DNA of 64,000 bases from NCBI GenBank assembly GCA_029962745.1, contig CM057166.1, positions 695,714 to 759,713 of the forward strand, given 5' to 3'. Within the stretch, counting starts at the first letter, position 1. Each line of letters begins with the position of its first letter. This DNA is from Echinometra lucunter. Lineage: Eukaryota; Echinodermata; Echinoidea; Camarodonta; Echinometridae. Below are positions 22,700 through 34,800 of this stretch, in pieces. Under the pieces are notes generated by a model. That model saw only the letters and a program-made list of their open reading frames with translations. It did not search any database and was not told the origin of the DNA. A program made the position numbers and the translations under genes.

Positions 22700-23332
22700 G
22701 ACGAATCCCCCCCCCCCCCCCGCCCTCGTCCTACGGAGACTTTTCAGATTTCTACCCACCACCGGCGTAAATCCACTCTGAGGAGTGGGGGGGGGGGGGA
22801 TGATTGACTTTTTTGACGATTTTTTTTCTGTTGATCTCACACTTAAGTATAAGCACACACCCTCACTGACCCCCACAGACCCCCCTACACACATTTTAAT
22901 ATTTATTTTGCGAGCGAGCGAAGCGAGCGAGCCAAAAATAACCACTTTTTTGGTTTTCAATCGCATTTTCAAATAGAAATTCTAAAATATGATGGTTGTT
23001 TATGACAGATATTCAAAGATTTTACTAACGGATTAATTAAAATATATTTTCTTTCTTAAAAAGTGGGGGGATATTTGTACACGCCATCCCCCCTCTCCAA
23101 AAAGTGGGGGGGGGGGGGATATATCCCCCCATCCCCCCCCCCCCCCCGGGATTTACGCCAGTGCTACCCACCTCCAAAGCAGCAAAGCACCATCAACAAG
23201 AAGAAGAATATCTTGTCTTTTTTTGATGATAATCCCGCTACCATGTCACTGTGTAAGTCGATATACGACGCATTCTTATGTAGCAGGAAGAGTAGATATC
23301 CTGAAGAAAAAACAAATCCTCTGGATGAATAA
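22700..23332 (+). pseudogene. Possible coding exon interrupted by a hAT element
   Basis: Removing the hAT insertion (22760-23163 plus one copy of its 8-bp duplication) joins an open frame across the site. Upstream are a Pro-rich stretch and GDFSDFYPP; downstream are KKKNILSFFDDNPATM, LCKSIYDAFLC and a Glu/Lys-rich end. The stop at 23330-23332 overlaps an AATAAA. Composition looks coding, but no family is recognised, the upstream side depends on a poly-C tract, and no flanking exon was found. It could be a broken gene or part of an older transposon. Confidence 0.35.
22760..23163. mobile_element. hAT-type non-autonomous transposon with perfect 8-bp TSD
   Basis: CTACCCAC occurs at 22752-22759 and again at 23164-23171. 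Ends are CACCGGCGTAAATCC and, on the other strand, CACTGGCGTAAATCC, each followed by a long G run. The 8-bp duplication and CA...TG ends fit hAT. The interior includes GCGAGCGAAGCGAGCGAGCC and a CATTTTCAAATAGAAATTCT block shared with 49239-50020. No transposase is encoded. Confidence 0.88.
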
Positions 23333-23449
23333 ATAATTCAGAAATTCAAGAAAAAAGCATCAATATATTTTCTTGAATCAAGCTCTGCATGTATCCAACA
23401 CATAAAACCCGCTAGGAAGTGTTATTTTGGAAACGGTTACTACGCGCAA

Positions 23450-23560
23450 GGATTACGTCACATTTTACACGCTCTCATCTAGCTCGCGCCGGTGCATGCA
23501 GTGCATGCTAGCGCTAGCGCATAGCGTGCATGCACTTGGCTTTCATGACGTCACAGAGCT
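23450..23560. promoter_or_regulatory. CRE-like sites with GCATGC palindrome cluster
   Basis: TTACGTCA at 23453-23460 and a perfect CRE, TGACGTCA, at 23546-23553, lie about 93 bases apart. Between them is a dense alternating run with TGCATGC and AGCGCT palindromes (about 23490-23536). The block lies between the minus-strand TSR gene and the plus-strand ELP5 gene and could be a promoter for either or neither. Only the motifs are seen; activity is inference. Confidence 0.3.
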
Positions 23561-24159
23561 CCAACGCTAGATTCACCAAATATCAAAATGTAACAAAACC
23601 GAAAATGGCATGTAGGCTTTGCCCTTTGGTCAGGCCTGGCCGGGGGGGGGGGGACCATTTACAGGGTGTACCTCCATTTAAAGATAGAATATGTGAGAAT
23701 GGTGCGAATTTCAGTTTATCGCTTTTTATCTTGCTTGTCTTCATTTCTAAATATTTTTTCTTTGTTTTTTTTACTTTTTGGTATCATGTAACTATTCTGA
23801 AATTAGTTAAATGTACAGTTTTCTTTACACGTAGCCTCATAAATTCAATTGTTAATTATTTTGTTTTTCATTTGTCATCATTAGTGGTAACATGCTTTCT
23901 TCTTTCGCAGTTACTGTCTTTACAGTCGGTAATACCTTAGTGACTTGAAAAGATAATCAATTGGTCAAACTGTTTATGTGCTTATGTGAATACAGTTTAC
24001 AAAACCACTATCTGAAATATTTTTAGCACACTTGGCAATAAAAAAAATTTCATATTTCGCTTTATATCATTTCAGATGCAGTCAATCAATATAATGGAGG
24101 AGGCAAAACTGAATGATGAGCTTGGGGAGGATAGTAAGAACCATATAGGCGGCGATCCA

Positions 24160-24232
24160 GGGGGGGGGGGCGGGGGGACATGTCCCCCTCGATTTTTTCG
24201 GGGAGGGGGGATCGTCGCCCCCCCCCCTCGAT
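24160..24232. repeat. G-run/C-run palindromic cluster
   Basis: Poly-G, then GGGGGGACATGTCCCCC, then poly-G and poly-C runs. It looks like a decayed end of the G-rich hAT-like families common in the window. Confidence 0.5.
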
Positions 24233-24299
24233 TTTCAAAGCTTAATATATAAGTTTTCTGTTTTGAGTCAGCTGACCAGCTTTATGCCAACCGCTTGAA

Positions 24300-24870
24300 T
24301 ATTTTATAGGCATGCGAAATTTATGGGGAGTCCTTGAATGTTTTTGAGCCTTTAGTAATCTTTTCCAAAGTCTCAAATTACATATAAATTACCTTTGAAA
24401 TCAATTCAAAGTACTAATAGGGGAACTATAATTATTAAAAAATTGTTTGTTTTCACGTGTAAACCTATGGCAGGCAAGATTTTTCAAAGCAAAAAATATG
24501 CATATTCCTGGGGATTTATGGGGGGTCTATTTGACTCATGGAGCCTTAATTATATATTTTCAGAGTTTGAAATTTTGTGTAAATTACTTCGTCCGTAAAT
24601 TCAAATAAACGTTGGGGGAATTAAAATCATTTCAAAAATATTTGGTTTTGCGTATTAGCCTATGGCAGCTCTTAGGACAAAAGCATGCATAGTACCCGAA
24701 ATTTATGGGGAGTCTTTGAATTTTTTTGAGCCTTTAATAATCTTTTCCAAAGTCTCAAATTACATATAAATCACATTTGAAATAAATTCAAACCAGTAAT
24801 AGGGGAACTATAATCAATCTTAAAATCCCTGTTTTTACGTGTTATCCCTATGGCAGGTGACTCTGTCAAA
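24300..24870. repeat. Diverged tandem repeat, unit about 190 bp, three copies
   Basis: The order CGAAATTTATGGGGAGTC, TTTTTGAGCCTTTA, TCTTTTCCAAAGTCTCAAAT, AATAGGGGAACTATAAT, then CCTATGGCAG recurs. Copies begin near 24313 and 24695, with a more diverged copy between them from about 24505 (GGATTTATGGGG ... CCTATGGCAGC). Confidence 0.75.
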
Positions 24871-24977
24871 AAGCAGGCATGATCCTGAAGGTTTACAGTG
24901 CCATTTATTGAAAATAAAGTTTTATGAAATGTTCTTTTAACTATCCATTCTTCTGTTCGTGCAAAAATCAGGGCAAT

Positions 24978-25549
24978 ATCGTGTTTCAGGCCCCACCTCT
25001 AATAAAGTTTGAATGTGGGGCTGATTCCCCCACGAACTATTAGGCCTACATTTTATATTCGTTCAATAGTTGATCGATCATGAAACTCATTTTTACATTT
25101 TCACATTTTCACATTTTTAACATTACTGGATTGACAACTCCCTAATATATACTCGTGTTTACGGCCCCACCAAACGGGATTATGAATTGATTATCACGGC
25201 AGTGGGGCTGATGGGCATCAGCCCCGCTGCTGTGTTAATCACGTTTGGATCCCATTTGGTGGGGCCGTAAACACGAGTATATATACTGTGCTCATCAGCC
25301 CCGATGCTGTATTAATCATATTTGAATCGCATTTGGTGGGGCCGTTAACACGAGTATATATAAGAGAGTTTTATGATCGATCAACACATTGTTTAAAAAA
25401 AAAAATGTGATGTCCGCCGTCTTCTATTTCTGTATTTCTGTCCTAGTAAGCTGTGGTCTAAGTTAGGTCAGAAGAGATAATCGATCATGATGTATGTGGG
25501 CATCAGCCCCACTCACCATGCATGAATTGCGTGGGGCCTGAAACACGAT
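24978..25549. mobile_element. Foldback transposon with nested palindromes
   Basis: Outer arms are ATCGTGTTTCAGGCCCCAC (24978-24996) and its exact reverse complement at 25531-25549. Inside lie ATATATACTCGTGTTTACGG... (about 25144) and its reverse complement GCCGTAAACACGAGTATATA (about 25265), enclosing a further GGGGCTGATG/CATCAGCCCC stem. A second GAGTATATATAA copy follows near 25350. ATCGATCATGA and its complement add another pair. It ends about 270 bases upstream of the ELP5 start codon. Confidence 0.8.
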
Positions 25550-25689
25550 TATGCCAAAATCAGACTTTAAAAACAAAGTTTTAGATATGAAATATCAAGA
25601 ATAGATTAGACATCTTTTCACACGTTATACCAATGGCGGACGCAATTTTCAGAGTCCATTTTGTAACACAGCATTTACCCTCGCAAAAA

Positions 25690-25816
25690 CGTACTACGGA
25701 AGTAGGCGAGAGTAATTTGTCTTGTAATCCAATGTCTTGAGCTTCACCCTCAAGGCTGAAACATTGCCCTGCTGAAACTGATACTGCGAGTTACGTTATT
25801 TTCATTTTCATTCATT
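25690..25816 (+). promoter_or_regulatory. Putative ELP5 promoter-proximal region
   Basis: ACGGAAGT at 25696-25703 is an ETS-type core, common at housekeeping promoters, about 115 bases before the ATG. No TATA box is evident. The assignment rests on position and this one motif. Confidence 0.35.
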
Positions 25817-28800
25817 ATGGCCAGTCTTTTAAAGCAAATCATAACTGGATCTGAAATAAGCTGCACAGTAACAATTCATGGTAAGTTTCATTTCACTGTT
25901 TTGTCAGCTCTTTACTTTTTTTAGAAATTGAACGGTCAAGACGTGTTGAATGAAGCCTCGAGTAGTTCTCTGATGCCCCATCCATTCATTTTCACGTTAG
26001 CTTAAAGCAGGGAGATGAAGGTTTGTTCAGATACACACCATGCACACAGGCCCACTCAGTTATACTATAGGCTAGCAGCTTTCCTACACACCCTCCTCAG
26101 GGGAGACATTCCACAACCGATATATTGATACTCCCCAATGGAGTGTCGATATATCGGACTTCTATTTTTTGGCAAATTACTCGCCGCATAGTCGCATACT
26201 CGCACATCCTAACTGGTCCTCTCTCTCTCTCGTTTTGATCCTTCCGTTCTTCGGAGATTATTAGCAGGTTGGTCTGCAGCAGGAAATATATCCGGAGATT
26301 AAAGCGTCAGTAAGTGTGGTCCAAGCATGCCAAGTATCTTTTAAGTTGGGATATAGCAGGGATATGGTTCAGGAGATAGGTATGGACTTTGAAAAGGTAA
26401 TGAAGAGTTGCTTTTAGTATTATTGCATTGACTGAGTGGGGGAGGGTCGGATTATGAGGCAGAAGAATGGACTCTGTTAGCTGGTGTGGGTTGCATGTGT
26501 CAATTGAGGAGGCGGCAGATGGGAAATCCTGGAGTACAGCTTTTAGGTTATGATGGAGAGTACTGCGAAGGTGGTCAGTGGATGGGCAGACTGCCACGAG
26601 ATGCTCTACAGTGTCATCTTCTTGCTTGCATAATCTGCGCATTGGGTCATTGCCCTTTCCAATTTTGCAGAGCCTGGACTGCATCAGGTATGTTGCCCTA
26701 ACCCTAATCCTAAACCCTACCCTAATCCTAATCCTAATCCTAAACCGTAATTCTAACTCTAAAACCTAACCCTAACCCTTAAACCCTAACCCTAACGTTA
26801 AGTCTTCATGATATTGCCATTTTTTTTAAAGTTTCACCTTATTTTCCATTTTTTGAATTTTTTATTACCCCAAAAGCCCAAACATAACCCTAACCCTAAC
26901 CCTAAGTCAAAGAGAAAATGTCAAAAAGAAGGCTTGAACCGGGGTCCTGGAATTATCAGCCGCAAGCTCTACCAATAGACCAAACATATCACTTAATATT
27001 AACATGGAACTTACACAATATATCTTTGACTAAATAAACCATAGTGTGGAATGTCTCCCCTGTGCAAAATTCATGACCACTAGCGCGCATTAGTGCATTT
27101 ACAAACAAGGATATTGGGAATAGTGCCGATTGTTACTGTCGTTTACAACGAAACTATGACTATGCTTTTTATGGCTCTAGAACCCTATCAGATTAGCCTA
27201 GATCTAGATCTATATTTTTTTTTATATTAGTCATAATTAGTGTCCACAGAAATTTTCTGTTTCGAGCTTCAGGCTTTTTCCTGGATTTTTTTTTCCACAT
27301 ATTTGAGAATAATGTATCAGATAACACATGGTTAAATTTCAGCATTTTCTGACTTTCCTATCAAAAGATAAAGTCATTCAAAATTAAGGTAATTTTCTGC
27401 CCCTTTTTGCCCACGTGCTATGTAATATACACATGGACAGGGATACCCTCGAAAAATAATGTTTATCAGACCGTTACATTTTCAATTTATACTTTTATGC
27501 CAAGGGCCTCATCAATAAAAAGATAGCCCAATCTGTTCTCTTTCAGTTAATATAAGTTTTATACTGATTTGAAATTACGATCAACTGGTAAATTTCGAAA
27601 AAAATGGCTAAAAATCAGTTTCCCCATTCAGTTTGAATGGGAAATGCTCACTCATTTCATAAAATTTTGACAAGCATTAGCTATTTACTTTCTATTTCTT
27701 TTCCCTCTCAGTATTATTTCATGCCTCATTATCAAAAAAGTAGATAAGAACTTTCTCTATCAAATGATAGCAAACATTCAATATTAAAATAAGGAGATCA
27801 ACATGAGGAATTGCAATAAGTAAAGGACAAAAAACGGTCCACTTTTTGGTCACATTTCAGCATGCTTTGGTACAGAAAATGAAATCTGCTGCGGACATCC
27901 TCAGAGGCCAATACGGCCGCACAAGCGTTCTACACTTAACCCCTTGATGCGAGCTCGCAGAATACAATTTACAAAGAAAACAAAAATTGATTAAAAATGT
28001 TAATACAAAAAATTTACTTTAAAAAAGACAAGGCTATACTCACCAATATGGATGAAAACACAATCTGTCCTTTTCATTGTCTAAGGAATGATGATGTTAC
28101 TGATGTCATCAGATTTAAACTCCGCTTATTTTGGTAGCAGTCGCTGAACTGACACGCGAGAGAGGAGAGGTCAATGGCCTGGAGGGCGTTGACAAGGTTG
28201 ATCACTAAATTGCTTGGCATTGGCAACTCTTAGGCATGTTAGGATCTAAAAATTCAGGTGACTAACTTCAGCCAATGAACTTACCCCGGAGAATCATTGG
28301 TCAGCTGGGCAGAAAATACACCCATCCAGGCTTGAAACTATGAATGAAAAATTGAATAACTTGTGTATTTCTGAATTTTCTGAACTAGTCATTAATTTGT
28401 AGTTGGAAGATGAATTTAGACACAATTCCTTGATGGTTTCATGAAAATAACTGCAAGCGTTTTCAAATGCTGAGCAAAAACAAAATGACGTCATTATCTG
28501 CCTCGCTTTCAATCACGTGATCATACATATCTATGAATAGTTATATGCTTAACACGCGCGTCCAGTCCAGGCATGTCAGTAGCTAGTCTCAAAAGGAGTC
28601 TCTTTATTTCAAATTGTCAAACAAGCAACATCTTTGCTACACTAAACATCAGAAAATGAATTAAACAGAGAGAAATGAGGACTGGAATCACTGGATATTA
28701 TTCTACATTGATCATGAATGAAATATGGGGGAAAAAAACCCAGCGTGTGATAGAACACATGCTATTAATTGCACCTGAAGCATTGCGCCAGGGCCGAAGT

Positions 28801-31800
28801 CTCCCCAGGGACTGCACTGGGTTGAGGGCTTTGTTGACGAACGACGCAGCAGGCTTGATTAATGAAAAAAGTGGTAGAATTAAAGGAAATGTTTAAGAAA
28901 CATGATTTACTTGGTTAAATGGAAGCTCCAATAAAGTGAATTTTCCAGGAGAAGCAGGGCTGGGGAACCTGATTTAGGAAGTTTATTGAGTCTGATGGTG
29001 CATATTTCCTGGAAATAAAGGATTGAATTCCGTTTTCTCTATCCTGCTTCCAGGACTCTCTCTTCTTCTTCTTCTTTTCACTTTATAAGCATTCCATTTG
29101 TGATTATTAAATTAATTTTTCATATTGAAAATTATCTACTCACCTAATCAGAAAAAAAAATTCTGGCAGGCTGGGCCCTGGCGGGCTCCCCTCCTAAACG
29201 CTAGACTCTATCCATCGCCTGAGTTGGCGGAGGTGGTCCCGGTGGTCGACAAAAATAAAGTGAACTCCATTAAAGATTTCCATCCTGATCAAGTAATTAT
29301 GATGATTTGCAAATATGTGAATTAGATTGAAATTAAAAATACTCCCCATGATTATTACTCCGATTGGCCACCTTGTAACCCCCAAATTTCTTAGAAAGAG
29401 CTTCTCCCTTAAACCTTACTTCATCATGGTTGAGATTGGAGCTGAAATTCTCCGGGGAGGGGGGGTAGTAAGGAATGGGGTTTCTAAAAAAGTAGGGGGA
29501 AAATGAAACATTCACCATAAGGGCAGGCTTACAGTACAGATCTACTACTGTTTTACAAAAGCCAGATCGTGGGGCGCAACCACCCGCCCACCCACCCCCC
29601 CCCCCCCAAATCCATCACTGGCATCGGTAGTTGTAGGAATTAAGGGGAGGGCTACAGTCTGCGACTGCGAAGGTACTGAGAGGATGAGAAAATTAAGAAA
29701 CGGAAAGGATACTGTAGGGAAATAAAAGAAAGAATTTTTACGAAAGGTGCATGATAAGAAAAATGAAAAGGATCTTGGTTGAGCGCATATTGGAACTGCC
29801 GCAATGGCCCTGCTCAAGCCCTCCTTTTGCCCCATAAGGCCAGGTGAGGAGTTAGGTCCCGGTAAAGGTAAATGAAAATAATAACAATGAAAAAAAGAGT
29901 GAAAATGGCTGCCTTGGGATAGACACACCAGTTACAATCAATTTGTTTGCCAGTTTCAAGGAGGCAAATTTTAGAATAGAATTTTCATTTTATTTAATTT
30001 GATGGTGATTTGATCATTTTGCAATATTCAATCACAAAGACTCTGATGGTTCACATGATGACCCCACCCTGGTCGAAATATTGAAGATTATATGGCTTAT
30101 TTAACAATATTTCCTTTCATAATCAAAATGTGTTGAAAAGATCTGTTACGATTCGCATTTCATCATCTTAATTCGTCATCACCCCATCATCATCATATCA
30201 TCATCATCATCAGAGAAATTGTTTAACTTGGTTAAAGGGAGGCTTTAAATAAGAGACACGAGATTTGCTCCCTTCCCCCCCCCCCCCGTTTTTTGTTGTT
30301 GTTGTTTTTTTATTAATCAATTGTCAATACGATGGTGATTTCTAAATTCTAATTTTTCTTATCATTGTAAATATTCAGTATTAAGCAAATAACCATTTTT
30401 TTCTCCTTGCAAAAATATAGCATTTAAACATTATTAAAATCAATCAGATATCACAATCAATAATGTAAAAAATTACTGATAAGCATTAAACTGGCAATAC
30501 GAAACTCACGAACAAAACTAGCCGCAAGTGACATCGTTGCATATTTGCATGTATATGTGTAAATATTACAATCCACACAGCACACGGCATGAGTGAACAA
30601 GACGGAGTGTGACGACGAAAATCGCCAAAAAGCATTGTCATCGGCTTCCCTGAACGTAAGAGTTAAGACTAATCGAAATAGTAAACAGCTGATTTTTGCT
30701 CACGACGTGTAAACAAAATTAGACTTTGTCTCCTCATAGACATTGAGGGCTCACTTCATTTTACTTCAAAAATTGTTGCGTACAGTCCTACTCTGAATGG
30801 ATTGTTGCAACTGAGGAGCTTGTAACTATGGCTACTCTGAATGGATGGGGGTTGCAACTGAGGAGCTTGTAACTATGGCTACTCTACATTTACAAGCTCC
30901 TCCATTGCAAGTTTTCAAAAATGTGCTACTCAAACCTATAAAAACTAAGAAAAAAAATGTTTAAGAAAGTGGTTAAAAACTCACCGATATTTATGTTGAC
31001 ATAGCTGCCTCTATAATGCAGATTGAAAATGGCCGCTGTTTGGCGCATGTGCATTTTTGAGTGAGCAATGGAAGATAAAGAATCAATTATCTTATAGTGA
31101 ACCGGCAGATGTTTTCACAAAATATCTTGTCATGTTCTCTGAAAATTTCGCGAAAACAGGTGCACTATGAGATAATCAATTCTTTGTCTTCCATCACTCA
31201 CCTTCAAATACAGCTGCCAATTTCAATGTAATGTAGACTGCAAATGAAATTTTCAGATTTTTGTTTGGATCAGTGATCTTGCATCTCTAAAGCTCACAGG
31301 TGAACACTAGTTGCCTATTGTCAGCAATCAAGATTATTTGTATAACCTCACTCTCATGTGAATGTTCCAGTGGTAGATATATGCTAAAAAGATTTCATAT
31401 TTCCATAAGATTGTTTATCATTGTCATTTTCCAGATACAGTGGAACATAGTGGAAGACACCTCCTGAAATGTTTCTTGAAAGAAATAGCACAGAGGTAAT
31501 CACTCTTTTTGAAATTATTATTTGCAGCCTTTAAGTAAGAATGTTTAATCTACTCTTAGGTCACCCAGAACCAGCAGCTGATGCTACACAGCTACACAAT
31601 AATGTGTGGTAACATGACATCAAAAATACAGGACTGCAAGTATGACAATTAAAATCTAACTTAAAAACAGGTTGTCTGGGAGTTGCTCTTCTTCGGTGAC
31701 AAGTCCAGTAAAATTCAGGAAATTGGAAATTAAAAGCATTTACTGTAGGTGCAGAAATATTCACAGTACATTAATTTTTGCAGATTTCGCACTATTTTCA

Positions 31801-34800
31801 GCAAGCATGAATTCTAGAACTCCCAAAAAATATTATATTATATTTCATATGCATTAAAATATGAAATCAAATCTTTGCGAGTGAGTAATTGTGCAGCACG
31901 AATTTCAGATCCTGCAAATATGTTCTTGGGTCGCTCAGTGCAAAAATTTAGTCATGCGAAAATAACAGCATTTACAGTAAATTGCCTTCATGGATATATT
32001 TCTGGTAAGACCTAAGAGTGCTAGTTGTGTGCTGCCCTTTCATTGTGGAGAGAGTATGAAGTAGTACAGCAGTGGAGGGTAGCAATCATTATTGTGTCTT
32101 CAGCAAGACCATATCAGTTTAGGAGTACTAAACCTTGTACACTGAATGAGCGATCTATCTGTAAGTTAGAAGGAAAACACTGGTTTAGTGTTGTTACTTA
32201 CACAATCTGTATCACTTCATGTGTATACGATTACTCATTTTGCCATGTTATGGATCTTTGCTGTTGATACATGTATGTATTCATACAATAGATTGATTAA
32301 CTCAGAAAAATGTGAATTTTTTTTTTTTTTTTTTTTTAGACCATGTCTTTAAGGATGGTTTATTGTGTTGTATATGAATGAGGTTTTGAAATCTATCTTA
32401 CTTGTATTGATTACAGGGTTGATGAGATTCACCTGTTTGCATTTGACCAAGCTCCAGATGCTCTCTTAGCTGGGACTGATCCAGAGACTAGGAGAAAGGT
32501 CAAAGGTCATGATGGATGGACTGATCCTCAAGGTTGGAATCATGATTGGTGGGTGCTGATGTTTAATTATTCAGGTTTATTCATTCCAGTCAAACATTCC
32601 ATTTTCCTAATTTCCTTTATGTAGGTCAAGAGATATCATGTCATACAGACACCTGTTATAACGGCCATTCGGTTACTACAGGAAATTGATATTGGAAAAG
32701 TTGATGCCAGAGTATGTTGTAGAACCTCCTGTGAATAACGATTCCCACTGAAACATGTATTAACCCATTCGTGACAGAGATCCACATTTTGTGGTTTGGC
32801 CTAATATCTTTTGATGCAAAGTCCTAAAAATCATACCAAATACATGAGCAGAAAGAGCAAAAAATTCTACACATACTGTGCCCATTTTCGTTGCATCAAT
32901 ATTTGTTGTTTGATGCTGATATTTTTTTTAAAGGAAAATAAGCATTAAAATCCTTAAATTGGCAATGCGATGAAAATGTTAAAATTACTGTTTTTCCCTG
33001 CAAATTGGCAACTTTATGACTTCTTATCATACATTCTGTCAATTTATATTTATTTCAGATACATGATGTTTTATAAGAAAAATGTAGCAATAAAAGAAAA
33101 ATGTTGGTGTTGCCAATTTGAAGAATAAAAGCAGATCAAATTAGGCTTTAAATAATTCCTGTCACGAATGGGTTAAATTGAACCTGTATGAAAGACCTCC
33201 TGCTTACAAAGGCTGCATTTCTAGTTACATTTGAGTGATTTATAAATTATCCAAATTTACTTCAACATTTTGTGTTCCAGGGATAAGTGTTCTTGAGGTA
33301 CTTGTGGGGGGGGGGGGGGTAGATGAGGGATGGGATTCATTGTGTTAGAAGGGTAAGCGTCCAAGAATCGCCTGCTTAACCCATTCATGACAGGAATTAT
33401 TTAAAGCCTAATTTAATCAGCTTTTATTCTTCAAATTGGCAACACCAACATTTTTATTTTATTCCTACATTTTTCTTATAAAACGTCATGTATCTGAAAT
33501 GAATATAAATTGACAGAAATTATGATGAGAAGCCAAAAAGTTGCCAATTTGCAGGGGAAAATGGTGATTTTAAACTTTCACATTGCCAATTTAAGGATTT
33601 TAATGCTTATTTTCCTTTAAAAAAAATTCAGCATCAAACAACGAATATTGACGCAACCAAAATGGGCACAGTTTGTGTAGAATTTTTTGCTCTTTCTGCT
33701 CATGTATTTGGTATAATTTTTAGGGCTTTGCATCAAAAGATAATAGGCCAAACCACAAAATGTGGACCTCTGTCACGAATGGGTTAGATTGAACCTGTAT
33801 GAAAGACCTCCTGCTTACAAAGGCTCCATTTCTAGTTACATTTGAGTGATTTATACAATTATCCAAATTCACTTCAACATTTTGTGTTCCAGGGATAAGT
33901 GTTCTTGAGGTACTTGTGGGGGGGGGGGTTAGATGAGGGATGGGATTCATTGTGTTAAAAGGGTTAGCGTCTAAGAATCGCCTGCTTAACCCATTCATGA
34001 CAGGAATTATTTAAAGCCTAATTTAATCAGCTTTTATTCTTCAAATTGGCAACACCAACATTTTTATTTTATTCCTACATTTTTCTTATAAAACGTCATG
34101 TATCTGAAATGAATATAAATTGACAGAAATTATGATGAGAAGCCAAAAAGTTGCCAATTTGCAGGGGAAAATGGTGATTTTAAACTTTCACATTGCCAAT
34201 TTAAGGATTTTAATGCTTATTTTCCTTTAAAAAAAAATCAGCATCAAACAATGAATATTGACGCAACCAAAATGGGCACAGTTTGTGTAGAATTTTTTGC
34301 TCTTTCTGCTCATGTATTTGGTATGATTTTTAGGGCTTTGCATCAAAAGATATTAGGCCAAACCACAAAATGTGGACCTCTGTCATGAATGGGTTAATGA
34401 TGAATGCACATCATGTTTCTTTTTCATCAGTAGTATGATATCATCAGACTACAACACAGTTCGCTTCACTTCAGATAAGGACCTAGTAGATCATGTGAGG
34501 GAATGGAAAGGGTCAGGTAGTGGTCAGATTGCAGTAATCATTGATTCCCTGACACCATACATACTACACAGATCAGCTCCATTCACCTGCAAAAGCCTTC
34601 ATGCACTGACCCATTTACCAGAACCAGCAGGTAAATCATAAAGATTGCATAAAAATAATCATTATGATGCAACATTAATTGAAAAATCTTCTCTTTTTTT
34701 TCACTATCTGTCAAAAATTAATTGCTGTGGTATGCTTTTATTCCCTGTTCTGCAACCTTCTCCTTATGTTTGTTATAACTGGCACTGTTGCAAATGTAGC

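Larger units (their letters stand above)
26098..27062. mobile_element. Element with 18-bp inverted ends CAGGGGAGACATTCCACA
   Basis: 26098-26115 and 27045-27062 are perfect reverse complements. CAGGGG ends suggest hAT, but no 8-bp duplication is visible. It sits in ELP5 intron 1 and encloses a LINE tail, telomere-like repeats and a tRNA-like segment, so it has been a landing site or a capture vehicle. A small hairpin (CCGATATATTGATACTCC with its complement) lies at 26119-26159. Confidence 0.65.
33177..34397. repeat. Tandem duplication of about 610 bp in ELP5 intron 3
   Basis: The block starting AACCTGTATGAAAGACCTCC, with a poly-G run and a piggyBac-type MITE, occurs twice back to back (about 33181-33787 and 33790-34397) with few differences. 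Confidence 0.88.

Noticed and set aside
26695..26905. True chromosome end
   Set aside because: The tract is short, degenerate, internal to ELP5 intron 1 and followed by ordinary genic DNA on both sides.
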